A stretch of DNA of 64,000 nucleotides from DASSLY01 sp035689185 (GTDB lineage Bacteria; Actinomycetota; Actinomycetes; Actinomycetales; Dermatophilaceae): the NCBI GenBank assembly GCA_035689185.1, contig DASSLY010000096.1, positions 62,001 to 126,000 of the forward strand. The letters are read 5' to 3'. The notes beneath the pieces are model-generated. The model saw only the letters and a list, made by a program, of their open reading frames with translations. It was not told the origin of the DNA and made no database searches. A program made the position numbers and the translations under genes. Within the stretch, counting starts at the first letter, position 1. Each line of letters opens with the position of its first letter. Shown piece after piece: positions 1 to 9,393 of this stretch.

Positions 1-24
1 GCGGCGCCCCAGCGTGCCCGCGGG

Positions 25-786
25 GTGGCGTTTCCCGCCATGGCCCGGCTCGGTGCGCTGAGCCGGGGCACCCGGCTGCTGCTGGTTGCAGGGACGGCGG
101 TCGGCGTGCTGGTCGCGGTCCTGACCGGGTGGTTCATCGCGATCCCGATGGTGCCGGCGGCAGCGGCCGGGCTGCCCGTCCTGCTCGCGGCGCCACCCTC
201 CGCCCACAACATCAACCGACTCGAGGCGATGGAGGAGTGGACCCGGTCGCTGTCCGGCATCCTCACCGCCGGCGTCGGCCTGGAGCAGGCGCTGATCGCT
301 ACGCTCCGCTCGACGCCAGCGGCGATCCACCCGGAGGTGGCCCGGCTGACGTCGCGACTCCGGGCACGGTGGGCCACCGAGGACGCGTTGCGCGCCTTCG
401 CCGACGAGCTCGACGACGCCACCGGTGACCTCATCGCCGGCAACCTCATCCTCGGCGCGCGTCGCCGCGGCGCCGGGGTTGCCAGCGTCCTGGAGGCACT
501 GGCCGAGTCGGTCGCCGCCGACGTGCGTGCCCGACGTGAGATCGAGTCGGACCACGCCAAGCCTCGCTCGACCGCGCGGTGGGTCACCATCATCACCGTC
601 TCGGTGCTGGGTTTCCTGGCGGTCACCGGCGACTACGTCGCCCCCTACGGGTCCCCGATCGGTCAGATGCTGCTCGGTCTGCTGCTCGGCCTGTACGTGG
701 GGACACTGCTGTGGATGCGCAACATGGCCACCGGCAAGCCGCTTCCTCGGTTCATCGGCGCAGCCGCGAAGCAGACGGCGCAATGA
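25..786 (+). CDS. tadB: TadB-like type II secretion F-family membrane protein (possibly 5'-partial)
   Basis: Inner-membrane platform protein of a Tad/Flp pilus or related secretion machine, expected to sit above the TadA ATPase. It has two hydrophobic stretches near residues 17-50, a cytoplasmic helical T2SSF-like domain (about 70-185) and two C-terminal membrane helices (about 188-206 and 215-235). The GTG at 25 gives 253 residues, but the frame is open to the window edge, so the true start may lie outside. The stop overlaps the next start (ATGATG), which indicates translational coupling with the TadC-like partner. The TadA ATPase and prepilin peptidase would be expected upstream, outside the window. 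Confidence 0.8.
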   Translation: MAFPAMARLGALSRGTRLLLVAGTAVGVLVAVLTGWFIAIPMVPAAAAGLPVLLAAPPSAHNINRLEAMEEWTRSLSGILTAGVGLEQALIATLRSTPAAIHPEVARLTSRLRARWATEDALRAFADELDDATGDLIAGNLILGARRRGAGVASVLEALAESVAADVRARREIESDHAKPRSTARWVTIITVSVLGFLAVTGDYVAPYGSPIGQMLLGLLLGLYVGTLLWMRNMATGKPLPRFIGAAAKQTAQ

Positions 787-1697
787 TGGTCACCGGACTG
801 CAGCTGGCTCTGGCCGGCGGTGCCCTGATCGGACTGGGGGTGGCCCTGCTGGGCTGGCGGTTCACCCCCGCCGACCCAGACTTGTCTGACGCGTTGCGGC
901 GCCTGTCACCGGAGCACGCCAAACGTCACGCCGTCGACACGGCGCACCGCAGCGGTGACGCACGCGAACGGTTGGGCCGTTGGGGAATGAGGGCCCTGCC
1001 AGTTGTGGCTTGGGGCACCACGCCGACCAAGGAGTTGGCGATCCTGCGGATCCCGCTGACTCGCTACTACGGCGAGAAGATCTTGTTCGCCGTGCTCGGC
1101 CTGGCCATCCCACCGCTGATTACCGCGTTCTTCACCCTGATCGGCGCGCAGCCCCCCATCTTCATCCCCATCGTTGCCACGGTCGGCTTGGCGGCGGTGA
1201 TGTTCTTCGTGCCTGACTACAACGCGCGTGACGACGCCAAGAGGGCACGCGCGGAGTTCGGCCGCGCCCTGGGCGCCTACATCGACTTCGTCGCCCTCGA
1301 GCGCAACTCCGGCAGCGGCCCCCGTCAGGCGATGGAGGTGGCAGCGGAAGTGGGTGACTCTTGGGTGTTCCGCCGCTTGGGCGAGGAGCTCGCGCGTACC
1401 CGCTGGTCGGGGCTGACCCCATGGGACGCGATGCACGGGCTGGCCGACGAACTCGGGCTCCCCGAACTGGACGACCTCGCAGACATCATGCGCCTGTCGG
1501 GGGAGGAAGGCGCCCAGATCTACCGGAGCCTGCGCGCCCGCTCCGCCGGGATGCGGACCGCGATGCTCACCTCCGAGAAGGCCAAAGCCAACGAGATGGG
1601 GGAGAAGATGTCGATCCCGATGAGCCTGCTCGGGGTGATCTTCCTGGCCATCCTCGTCGCCCCCGCACTGCTGCGCGTGATCGGAGGCACCACCTGA
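783..1697 (+). CDS. tadC: TadC-like type II secretion F-family membrane protein
   Basis: Second platform protein of the Tad/Flp system, 304 residues from the ATG at 783, which overlaps the upstream stop. An N-terminal membrane helix (about 6-24), a pair of helices (about 103-145), a cytoplasmic T2SSF domain (about 160-275) and a last helix near the C-terminus match TadC topology. The next ATG (786) is an equally possible start. It pairs with the preceding TadB-like protein and lies directly upstream of the pilin, the normal Tad order. Confidence 0.82.
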   Translation: MMVTGLQLALAGGALIGLGVALLGWRFTPADPDLSDALRRLSPEHAKRHAVDTAHRSGDARERLGRWGMRALPVVAWGTTPTKELAILRIPLTRYYGEKILFAVLGLAIPPLITAFFTLIGAQPPIFIPIVATVGLAAVMFFVPDYNARDDAKRARAEFGRALGAYIDFVALERNSGSGPRQAMEVAAEVGDSWVFRRLGEELARTRWSGLTPWDAMHGLADELGLPELDDLADIMRLSGEEGAQIYRSLRARSAGMRTAMLTSEKAKANEMGEKMSIPMSLLGVIFLAILVAPALLRVIGGTT

Positions 1698-1783
1698 GCG
1701 CCTCGACCTCTCTGACCATCCCACGAAACATCAGCCAACCCCGGGGGACTCACACCCGGCCCAACCACGTAGGGGAGAGCTCC

Positions 1784-1990
1784 ATGTACTACCTCGCCGC
1801 AGCACTGCACACCCTCAGCGCCCAGCTGCGTGACGCGCTGAACACGGCCCGCAAGGAGACCGGGACCCGTGAGCGGGGGTCGGTGACCATCGAGCAGGTC
1901 GTCTGGGCAGTCGCCGTCATCGCCATCGTGGGCATCGTGGTGGTTGCGATCACCAACTACGTCACCACCAAGGCCGGGCAGATCAAGTAG
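1784..1990 (+). CDS. Flp-type prepilin (small type IVb pilin)
   Basis: 68-residue protein with one C-terminal membrane helix (about 36-60). The motif GSVTIEQ before the helix gives a class III prepilin cleavage site: glycine at -1 and glutamate at +5 of the mature chain, as in Flp pilins. It probably polymerises into the pilus built by the neighbouring Tad proteins. The start at 1784 is preceded by a good ribosome site (aggggaga). The 86-base gap upstream leaves room for its own promoter or a processing site, often needed for high pilin dosage. Confidence 0.75.
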   Translation: MYYLAAALHTLSAQLRDALNTARKETGTRERGSVTIEQVVWAVAVIAIVGIVVVAITNYVTTKAGQIK

Positions 1991-1997
1991 CACGACG

Positions 1998-2417
1998 ATG
2001 CGCCCCGCGGCCCCGGCCCCACCCCTGCGCGGTCACCTGGCCGTGAGGCGGCGCGAACGCGGCTCGACATCAATCCAGCTGGTGCTGCTGATGCCGGCGC
2101 TGTTCTCGGTGATGTTCCTGGGCATGCAGGGGGCGCTGTGCTACCACGCGCGGACCGTGGCCACCGCGGCCGCGCAGGAGGGCGCCCGCACCGCAGCAGG
2201 GCTGAACGGGACCGCGTCGGCAGGCACTGACGACGCGTACGCCTTCGTCGCCGACGCCGGCGGTGACGACGTACTGCAAGCCCCCAAGGTCACCAGCAGC
2301 CGCAGCGCCACCACCGCCACCGTGACGGTCACCGGGCGGTCCCTGAGCGTCATCCCCGGCTGGACACTCCAGATCACGCAAATTGCCCGCGCTCCCGTCG
2401 AGCGGATCACCCAATGA
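1998..2417 (+). CDS. TadE-like pseudopilin
   Basis: 139 residues. An arginine-rich N-terminus leads to the prepilin-like motif RGSTSIQL and a hydrophobic helix (about 40-65), followed by an extracytoplasmic domain. Position +5 is glutamine rather than the usual glutamate, so processing may be weaker or different. TadE-family minor pilins help pilus assembly. It sits 7 bases after the pilin and its stop overlaps the next gene by four bases. The start at 1998 fits the operon spacing better than an ATG further upstream inside the pilin gene. Confidence 0.7.
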   Translation: MRPAAPAPPLRGHLAVRRRERGSTSIQLVLLMPALFSVMFLGMQGALCYHARTVATAAAQEGARTAAGLNGTASAGTDDAYAFVADAGGDDVLQAPKVTSSRSATTATVTVTGRSLSVIPGWTLQITQIARAPVERITQ

Positions 2418-2890
2418 ACGCCGCTGAATGGTTCAGCGGGCGGGCACGAATGCATCGGCGCGGGCGGTCACCAGCCGACCGGGAGCGAGGATCCGCGGTC
2501 ATCGAGGCGGTGATCGGGGTCCCGGCGTTCATGATGTTCGTCGTCCTCATCGTCTTCGCGGGCCGGGTGGAGATCGCCAACCAGGCGGTTGCATTGGCCG
2601 CCAACGAGGCGGCCCGCGCCGCCTCCATCTCACGAACCCAGGGGCAGGCCGATGAGCTGGCCCGAACCGCAGCCACGACAGCGCTGACCAACCAGCAGGT
2701 CAACTGCCTGAGCTCGAGCGTCGCGGTCGACACCACGGCCTTCGCCTCACCGGTCGGGACGCCGGCCACTGTGTGGGCGACCGTCTCCTGCGTCGTGAAC
2801 TTGACCGACCTGTCCGTGCCCGGAGTGCCCGGCACCAGAACTGTGACCGCGACCATGTCCTCACCGCTGGACACCTACCGAGAGCGGTAA
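2414..2890 (+). CDS. TadE-like pseudopilin
   Basis: 158 residues, ATGA overlap with the gene before. A basic N-terminus, the prepilin motif RGSAVIEAV (glycine, then glutamate at +5) and one membrane helix (about 30-52) are followed by a threonine- and valine-rich extracellular domain with two cysteines (in NCLSS and VSCVV) that could form a disulfide. It is a second minor pilin of the Tad locus. TadE and TadF cannot be told apart from the sequence alone. Confidence 0.72.
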   Translation: MNAAEWFSGRARMHRRGRSPADRERGSAVIEAVIGVPAFMMFVVLIVFAGRVEIANQAVALAANEAARAASISRTQGQADELARTAATTALTNQQVNCLSSSVAVDTTAFASPVGTPATVWATVSCVVNLTDLSVPGVPGTRTVTATMSSPLDTYRER

Positions 2891-2893
2891 TAG

Positions 2894-3436
2894 ATGTCCC
2901 ACTGGGAACCCAGCAACGAGAGCGTCAACCAGGCGACCCGTGCCCCCGCCGGCACCCGTGGCCGGCACGGCTGGCGAGTCCAAGGCAGGTGGACTCGGGT
3001 CAACGTCCTGTGGCGGGCCGGTCGGGGTGCTGACCGCGGGTCCGTCAGCGTGTGGATCGCCACCGGGGGCGTCGTCATGATCGTCTTGGTTGGGATGGCG
3101 GTAGATCTGGGTGGTCAGGTGTACGCCCAGCAGCATGCCCGAGACGTTGCCCGGCAGGCCGCCCGAGCCGGCGGGCAACAGCTCCAAGCTGCGGCCGCAA
3201 TCCGGGGCCGGGGAGCCCTGGTCGACCCGGCCGTGGCCGTTCGCGCCGCGAGGACATACCTGGCTGCCTCGGATGTCACGGGCAGTGCCACCGTGAGCGG
3301 CGGCGACACCGTCGTGGTGGACACCACCGCCGTGTATACGACCAAGTTCCTGAGCATCATCGGGCTCAACAGGCTCACCGTCACCGGGCACGCCGCGGCC
3401 ACGACCACCCGAGCAGCAGGAGGGGTGCAGCGATGA
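2894..3436 (+). CDS. TadG/TadE-like pilus-associated protein
   Basis: 180 residues, 3 bases after the previous stop. About 45 polar basic residues precede RGSVSVW and a membrane helix (about 54-75). The rest is an extracellular domain rich in Ala/Val with an AQQHARDVARQAARAGGQQ helix just after the membrane, a pattern common in TadG/TadE-like actinobacterial proteins. Tryptophan replaces the +5 glutamate. The stop overlaps the start of the LysM protein. Third pseudopilin in a row in this locus. Confidence 0.65.
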   Translation: MSHWEPSNESVNQATRAPAGTRGRHGWRVQGRWTRVNVLWRAGRGADRGSVSVWIATGGVVMIVLVGMAVDLGGQVYAQQHARDVARQAARAGGQQLQAAAAIRGRGALVDPAVAVRAARTYLAASDVTGSATVSGGDTVVVDTTAVYTTKFLSIIGLNRLTVTGHAAATTTRAAGGVQR

Positions 3437-6400
3437 CACTTCGAACCCGGCTGACCGGGCTCCTGGCCGCGTTGGGCATCCTGGCCATCATCGTCGGCCT
3501 CCCGGCGGCGCTCATCGCGGTCGGCGCCCACCCAATCCCCGACACGATCCCCTCGCTGGTTCAAATCCGGACAGCGCTGACCAGTCCGGACGACGGGACG
3601 TTGGCCTTGTCCGCGGTGGAGGTCATCGCCTGGGCTGCGTGGCTATTCCTGACCGGTTCCATCGCGTTGGAGATCCTGGCCCGTGTGCGAGGGTTCAAGG
3701 CCCCGCCCCTGCCCGGGCTGCGCATGCCGCAAGCGGCGGCGCGGGGGCTGGTGGGCGCGGCGATCCTCCTGTTCGCAGCCGGCCCCATATCCGGGACCGC
3801 GAACGCGTCTACCGTGGCGGCCGCCCAATCGGGGGCGTCGGTGACCGCTCAACAGACGGGGCGTGCACCCGACACCCGTATGCCGCGGACGTCCGCGGCC
3901 GACCCGTGGCCCACCAGCACGGTCACGGTTCACCGCGGCGACACCCTGTCCGAGTTCGCCCTGGACAAGCTTGGCAAGGCGGACCGGTACCCGGAGATCT
4001 TCGAGGCCTCCCGGGACACCGTTCAACCAGATGGGCGTCACCTGCGTGACCCCGACCTGATTCTCCCTGGTTGGAAACTGACCATTCCCGCCCCGGGCAG
4101 GGCCACGGGTCACCCGCCGATGCCGGCGACACGCCGTCGCCCGGCCGTCCCGCATGCCCCGGGCCGTCCCGGTGCGACTGACCCCGGATCCGTACCTGGC
4201 CGCGGACCGACTCCGCCGGCGGCTGCGCCGGGAGCCCAAGACCCAGCCCGGCCCGGCTCCACGGGCGGCGTCGCACCGAGCCCGGCCGCTGCTGCATGCG
4301 CCGCACCGCCGCCAACCGCAGCGACCGCGAACCAGGGCGGTGTGCGCGACCACCCACCCACCCAGCCGCCGTGGATGCTGGCAGGGCTGACCGGTGGAGG
4401 CGCCATGTTGGCGGGGGCGATGCTGCTGGTCCTGCGCAGCAGACGCCGGGCGCAGTTCCGGGCCCGGCGTCCCGGACGCACCATCGCCACCCCGGACGCC
4501 GTGCTGGTCCCGGTGGAGAACACCTTGTCCGCGGTCGGAGGCCCAGCCCGCGCGGACGTGGAATTGATGCACGAGGTCTTGCGACGCCTGGCCGCTGCAA
4601 CGGCCCACCACATGAGGTCAATGCCGGAACTCGTGGCCGTCGAGCTTGCCGAGCACACCCTGACATTGCACCTGTCCGCGCCCGCCGCCCTCGGCCAACC
4701 ATGGCAGGGCAGCGGCGACCAGCTGCACTGGGCACTGCCCGCAGCGGCCGACCTGCTCTGCGTCGGACCGGTAGTGCACGACCAGCCGGCCCCCTACCCG
4801 CTGCTCGTCACGATCGGCACGAGCGACCACGGCAACGTGTGGCTGCTCAACATCGAGGACATGGTTTTGAGCATCGTGGGGGACCCAACCTTCGGACGCG
4901 ACTTCGCCCGGTATCTGGTCGCCGAGATCGCCTGCAACCCCTGGTCGAACGGGGTCCGCGTCGACCTGATCGGCGTGGCGGAGGAGGTCGCGCCCATGAA
5001 CACCGACCGGATCCGTGTCCAGACCGGGCATACCGCAGGCGCGGACCCGGCTGCCGAGGCACTCGCCGACGCCATCACGATGACCGACCGCAGCACTGAA
5101 GCCGGCGTCGACGTCAACACCGCCCGGGCACGGCAGACCGGGGCCGACCCCTGGCCGGCCCGCCTGGTGCTGATCGACCACACAGCGGCCGGGACCAAGA
5201 CCACCGCCCCCGCGATGTCCACAGACCTCACGCCGGCGCTGACCGAATTGCTTGAGGCCGTTTGCGGTCACGCCGGGCAGACCGGCACATCCGTCGTCAT
5301 CCTCGGTGAGCGGGACGGGACGCCCGGGACCATGCTGCGGGTCACCGCGGACGGCCGGGTCAACCTGCCCCATGCCGGGCTCGACCTGGTCGCGGTCGGG
5401 CTGACCAGCGACGAGGCCCGAGGGTGCGCCGCCCTGCTAACCCAAAGCGACGACCTGGTCGACGCACCTATGCCCGCCGACGAGCACGCCCAAGACGGCT
5501 GGCGCGCATGGTCCGATCAGGCGGGCGCCCTGCGTGAAGAGCACACCCTGGCACGTTACAGCCCGTCCCACGGCGAACCAGCGGTCTCCGTGCTGGTACA
5601 CGAGGACGAGGACTACCTGCGCGCGGGCGCGACCACAACCCGCGACCTGGACACGCTGGCGCCGAAGGTGCCGGAGCGGGTCCGGGCAGCCGTCACGGAC
5701 GGCGACCCGACGCTGGATGAGGACGTGGCCCTGTGGTGGGCACAGGACTGCCCACTGCCGAGACTGACCCTGCTCGGACCGGTCGGCGCCCGCACCCGCG
5801 GTACCCCGGTCACCAAGCGCAAGCCCTACTACACCGAGCTGCTCGCATTCCTGGCCACCCGATCCCACGGCGCAACACCCGAGGAACTGGCAGAGGCCTT
5901 CACGATCACCCCAGCCAAGGCCCGTGACTACATCCGGATCCTGCGCGACTGGCTCGGCACCAACCCCAGAACCGGGGCACTCCACCTGCCCGACGCCCGG
6001 CAGGCGCCCGCCGCACGCGACCGCGGCGTCGGCGTCTACCAGATCCTCGACCTGCTCGTCGACGCCGACCTGTTCCGCAGACTCCGCCTGCGCGGACAGT
6101 CCCGCGGCCCCGACGGTGTAGACGACCTGCGCGCGGCACTGCGGCTCGTGCAAGGCCGCCCATTCGACCGGCTCCGCGACGGTGGCTGGCACTGGCTCTG
6201 CGTCGGGGATCGTCTCGACCAGCACATGACGTGCGCGGTCGTCGACGTGGCCCACCTGGTCACCACCCACAGCCTGCGAGCAGGCGACACCCGCCTCGCG
6301 CGGCTCGCCGCGGAGACCGCCGCGCTGGCCGCGCCCGACGAGGAGATTCCGCGGCTGGATCTCGCCGCCGTGGCCGACGCCGAAGGGCACCACGGCGAGG

Positions 6401-6531
6401 CCGAGCGGATCCTGCGTGACGACGTGTGCAACCGCACCGACGACGACGGCGCACCCCCCGAACTGTCGGACCGGACGCGGGAAGTCATCGCCTCGCGGCA
6501 CTGGCAGGACCGAACCCGACAGGCCGGCTAA
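3433..6531 (+). CDS. Large membrane LysM-BTAD protein
   Basis: 1032 residues, ATGA overlap with the TadG-like gene. Two to three membrane helices lie near residues 8-32, 58-80 and 95-117. A LysM domain (about 162-218, starting TVTVHRGDTLSEFALDKLG) should bind peptidoglycan. It is followed by a proline-rich linker, a further membrane helix (about 318-337) and a long cytoplasmic part ending in a winged-helix plus BTAD-like region (about 810-1000) typical of SARP-type activators. Such proteins recur beside Tad/T4SS loci in actinobacterial mobile elements. Linking cell-wall contact to cytoplasmic signalling is an attractive role but an inference; DNA binding is not shown. Confidence 0.75.
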   Translation: MTLRTRLTGLLAALGILAIIVGLPAALIAVGAHPIPDTIPSLVQIRTALTSPDDGTLALSAVEVIAWAAWLFLTGSIALEILARVRGFKAPPLPGLRMPQAAARGLVGAAILLFAAGPISGTANASTVAAAQSGASVTAQQTGRAPDTRMPRTSAADPWPTSTVTVHRGDTLSEFALDKLGKADRYPEIFEASRDTVQPDGRHLRDPDLILPGWKLTIPAPGRATGHPPMPATRRRPAVPHAPGRPGATDPGSVPGRGPTPPAAAPGAQDPARPGSTGGVAPSPAAAACAAPPPTAATANQGGVRDHPPTQPPWMLAGLTGGGAMLAGAMLLVLRSRRRAQFRARRPGRTIATPDAVLVPVENTLSAVGGPARADVELMHEVLRRLAAATAHHMRSMPELVAVELAEHTLTLHLSAPAALGQPWQGSGDQLHWALPAAADLLCVGPVVHDQPAPYPLLVTIGTSDHGNVWLLNIEDMVLSIVGDPTFGRDFARYLVAEIACNPWSNGVRVDLIGVAEEVAPMNTDRIRVQTGHTAGADPAAEALADAITMTDRSTEAGVDVNTARARQTGADPWPARLVLIDHTAAGTKTTAPAMSTDLTPALTELLEAVCGHAGQTGTSVVILGERDGTPGTMLRVTADGRVNLPHAGLDLVAVGLTSDEARGCAALLTQSDDLVDAPMPADEHAQDGWRAWSDQAGALREEHTLARYSPSHGEPAVSVLVHEDEDYLRAGATTTRDLDTLAPKVPERVRAAVTDGDPTLDEDVALWWAQDCPLPRLTLLGPVGARTRGTPVTKRKPYYTELLAFLATRSHGATPEELAEAFTITPAKARDYIRILRDWLGTNPRTGALHLPDARQAPAARDRGVGVYQILDLLVDADLFRRLRLRGQSRGPDGVDDLRAALRLVQGRPFDRLRDGGWHWLCVGDRLDQHMTCAVVDVAHLVTTHSLRAGDTRLARLAAETAALAAPDEEIPRLDLAAVADAEGHHGEAERILRDDVCNRTDDDGAPPELSDRTREVIASRHWQDRTRQAG

Positions 6532-7170
6532 CCCCACCCGATGGCGCCAGTCGTCTGACTCCGGTCGAGGGCGGCCCCTCATCCGTGGACTCGACCGCGC
6601 AGCCCCCGCGGATCCTCCCGGAGGACGAGGTGCCGGCCCACACAACGTGAACCCTCGTCCACTCATCTACCGAAAACCACCACCTGCGCAACCCGTGCCA
6701 CTCCACCAGGCTCGTCGTTCGCCCACGACACGGCCAGGCCCCGGCAAGCCCCGGATGAGGGCCTGGCACCTCGAGCGCCCCCGAGGGCCGCTGGACGCCG
6801 AGTCGGATCCCTTGCCCGCAGCCAGACGGGTCCGGCGACCGGACGCTGACCCAAACGCCCACCGGCCTCGACGGGAGGGTTGACGGCTTCCGTACCCCGG
6901 TCCGCGTCCGGCGCCGCGCCGGACGTCAGGGGCCTCCCGAGGTGACGACCCAACCCCGGCAGCCTTCGCTGGCAGCAACCGCAACGGCGGGCAGGGGTGA
7001 GCGCCGACGAATGTGTCGACTTGGGGTACGCCGGATCGCCGCAGGTCACCGGCTCGTACCCCCTTCAGCGCCGGGAACGTACCCCGGTCGGCGGGCGGTG
7101 CGGGGGGACATGTCCGGGGACGTTCGACGGACACCTTCATGCCGTGTCCACACGGCGGAAGGAACTCGAC
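6532..7170 (+). other. Intergenic region of about 640 bases, no convincing gene
   Basis: It separates the pilus block from the secretion operon. The open frames here are short and arginine/proline-rich, as expected for non-coding GC-rich DNA. The 12-mer cgtaccccggtc occurs twice (6891-6902 and 7079-7090), with a related cgtacccc at 7055-7062, so the second half may hold operator or promoter elements for the gene at 7171. A ribosome site (ggaagga) lies just before 7171. Confidence 0.5.
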
Positions 7171-7977
7171 ATGAGCGTCGCAACACACCTGGGCCTGACC
7201 AACCCCCACAACGACGTCCTCGTCCTGGCCCGGCAACGCTGGACCAGTTGGCAGGAGTCCCATCCGGCATTGCGGGTGGTCGGGGACCTGTCGGAGCTCC
7301 CGGACTGGCTTCGGGCCGCGGACTGGGCCGCAGCCGACCGCGTGCTGCTCGCGTTGGCCGAACTGTCCGCCCCCGACGGTGGCGACGACGTCGCCGCCAC
7401 CGCAGCGCTGGTCTGGGTGCTCCTGCCAGGCGCCAGCCTGCTGGCGTTTCGCCTGGGTCGACTGTGCCGGTGCATCGACGAGGTGCTCGCCGCCCAGCTG
7501 TGGGTGGAGGCCCGCACCTTCCCCTGGCAACGCGGGCAGAAGGTGGCGGCCAACATCTTGATGAACACCCGCAAGGGCGTGCTGCGCGACCTCGGGATCG
7601 GCACGCAGGCCGACCCCACCTGGGCTCGCAGCATCCCCGTCGCGCCGACCGCCGATGTGTGGCTCGACGCCGCCCACGACCTGCGCCACGGCGACCTGAC
7701 CCCGGCGCAGGAGCTGCACGACCTCCTCGAGCGCGGACGGGCCCGCGGTGTCCTGTCCGGCGCGGACTGCGACCTACTCGTGAGCCTGGCTGAAGCGGCC
7801 GACCGAGCCCACCCGGTCCGCTCCGGCCGCGGCCAGGCCGGCCTGATGGCGCCGGCGGCGTCGGAGGCCGTAGCCCGCAGCCGAGGCGTCTCGGCCAGGA
7901 CCGTGCGGCGGCACGCCTCACGCTCGGTCCGCGCTCTGCGTGCCGTCTGCGCAGCCGACGTCCGAGTGCCGGTCTGA
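7171..7977 (+). CDS. Putative HTH regulator, sigma-factor-like
   Basis: 268 residues; ATG at 7171 behind a good ribosome site (ggaaggaa). Soluble, with a helical middle part (about 60-140) and a C-terminal helix-turn-helix near residues 225-260 (AVARSRGVSARTVRRHASRS). The layout recalls sigma-70-like or SigW-like regulators of actinobacterial plasmids, but I cannot assign a family. It is the first gene of the secretion operon after a 640-base gap, so it may control transfer genes. The stop overlaps the next ATG (TGATG). Confidence 0.5.
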   Translation: MSVATHLGLTNPHNDVLVLARQRWTSWQESHPALRVVGDLSELPDWLRAADWAAADRVLLALAELSAPDGGDDVAATAALVWVLLPGASLLAFRLGRLCRCIDEVLAAQLWVEARTFPWQRGQKVAANILMNTRKGVLRDLGIGTQADPTWARSIPVAPTADVWLDAAHDLRHGDLTPAQELHDLLERGRARGVLSGADCDLLVSLAEAADRAHPVRSGRGQAGLMAPAASEAVARSRGVSARTVRRHASRSVRALRAVCAADVRVPV

Positions 7978-8225
7978 TGCTGTCCACCTGTGAGTCGGCG
8001 CCGGCATTTGACGGCGTGGCGACGACGATGACCGACCCGGCCGAACTGAACCGGCTGACGGCCCTGGCCAGCAGTGAGGGGGAGGCTCTGGCCGCCCTGG
8101 ACGGCTGTGTGGCCCGCCTGCACCAAGTGCAGGCCGCGAGGTCCGCGTTGGCGGGGCTGGATGCCTCCAGTCTGCGCGCAGCGCTGACGGCCCGCCGGGA
8201 GGCACTGGGGGAGGACCCGCAGTGA
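7977..8225 (+). CDS. Small hypothetical protein of the transfer operon
   Basis: 82 residues, mostly helical with many Ala/Leu heptad-like positions (about 25-75), no membrane helix. Overlaps by one base with the upstream stop and by four with the downstream GTG, so it is almost certainly translated as part of the operon. No recognisable domain. Confidence 0.6.
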   Translation: MLSTCESAPAFDGVATTMTDPAELNRLTALASSEGEALAALDGCVARLHQVQAARSALAGLDASSLRAALTARREALGEDPQ

Positions 8226-9103
8226 CCACCGCGACCGCCTACCCGTCCGCCCAGCCGCCGGGCGCGGTGAGCGTGGAGGAACTCCAGCGGGCATGGCGCG
8301 CTGTTCAGGCCGGCCAGTTCCGTCGCCCGCATCCAAAGCCGGCCCAGACCCGGACCACGGCAAGCGACCCGGCGTGCGCGTCGCCCCCCTCGCCACGGGT
8401 GTGGGTGCCCGCCGAGCCCGTGCTCCCGGTCCTGGGCTGCGCCGGGTCGGTCGGTGCCTCCACCGTGGCCTTGGCGCTGGCCTCCGTCGCCACCGGCACC
8501 GGCGGAACCGCCCGCGTCGTCGAGTGCTGTACCGCGACCGCCTCCGGGCTGGCGGGCGCCTCGACTGCCGAACTCGGCCAGCATCCTTCCGGATGGGTGC
8601 AGGGCACCCGCGGCCAGATCCTGCTCGAACGGGCCAGCGACATCCTCGTCGGGCCCGACAATGTCCCGCTCCCGGCCAACAGTCGACACCCGGTCACGCT
8701 GACCGTTCTGGACATCGGCTGGGAGCTGGGGCAGCTGCTGGCCTCGTCGGGTTGGCTGGGCGACCAGGTGCTCCAAGCCCGCCGCCTGGTCGCGGTCACC
8801 ACAGCGACCATCCCGGGCCTGCGCCGCCTCGAGGGGGCACTGGCCATGCTGCAGGGGATCCCGGTCGCAGCCGCCGTGGTTGGTCCTCGCCGCCGCAACT
8901 GGCCGCGGATGGTGCACCACAGCATGGGCGCGTTGACCCGCCAGCTCGACCGGGATGGGGACCTGCATCAGGTCCCGTATGACCGGGACCTGGCCAACCG
9001 CGGACTGGATTCCGCGCCGCTGTCCACTGCGCTCCTGACCGCCGTCGGCGAGCTGCTGCACGCCGGCGACGGTGCTGCCACCACGACGGGGAAACCGTCA
9101 TGA
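8222..9103 (+). CDS. ParA/MinD-like ATPase with degenerate P-loop
   Basis: 293 residues from a GTG that overlaps the previous stop. After a disordered proline-rich N-terminus, GCAGSVGASTVALALA (about 72-87) aligns with a deviant Walker A of the ParA/MinD/SRP-like class, but the usual lysine is replaced by alanine in GASTV. A VLDIGWELG segment (about 162) sits where switch/Walker B is expected. It could be a non-hydrolysing paralogue that positions the secretion machine. Similar genes lie just upstream of VirB-like genes in actinobacterial conjugative elements. ATGA overlap with the next gene. Confidence 0.55.
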   Translation: MTTATAYPSAQPPGAVSVEELQRAWRAVQAGQFRRPHPKPAQTRTTASDPACASPPSPRVWVPAEPVLPVLGCAGSVGASTVALALASVATGTGGTARVVECCTATASGLAGASTAELGQHPSGWVQGTRGQILLERASDILVGPDNVPLPANSRHPVTLTVLDIGWELGQLLASSGWLGDQVLQARRLVAVTTATIPGLRRLEGALAMLQGIPVAAAVVGPRRRNWPRMVHHSMGALTRQLDRDGDLHQVPYDRDLANRGLDSAPLSTALLTAVGELLHAGDGAATTTGKPS

Positions 9104-9393
9104 CGGCAACCACCCGTGACCTCGCCGCACTGCCTCAGGTTTGCCCGGTCGCCCCACCGGGAGCGCAGGCCTACGCCGACCAGCTCATGGGGTACGTCCT
9201 GTGGGGTGTGATCGCGCTGTTCGTGTTGGGCGTCGTGGTCAGCATCGGGGCGATCGTCGCCGGCCGGATCTTCGGTATGCCGCACGCGTCGAAGGCGGGC
9301 ATCGTTGGCGTGGCGGTCGTTTTCCTGGCGGCCATTGCCTACCTCGTGTTGCCCGGAATCGTGGCGACGATGACCGGGTCCGGGTGCGTCTGA
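9100..9393 (+). CDS. Small two-helix membrane protein, VirB2/TrbC-like candidate
   Basis: 97 residues with two strong membrane helices (about 28-57 and 67-90) and a short polar loop containing RIFGMPHASK. Size, topology and position at the head of the secretion genes resemble the VirB2/TrbC pilin class, but there is no clear signal peptide, so this is an analogy only. Overlaps both neighbours (ATGA and TGATG). Confidence 0.5.
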   Translation: MTATTRDLAALPQVCPVAPPGAQAYADQLMGYVLWGVIALFVLGVVVSIGAIVAGRIFGMPHASKAGIVGVAVVFLAAIAYLVLPGIVATMTGSGCV

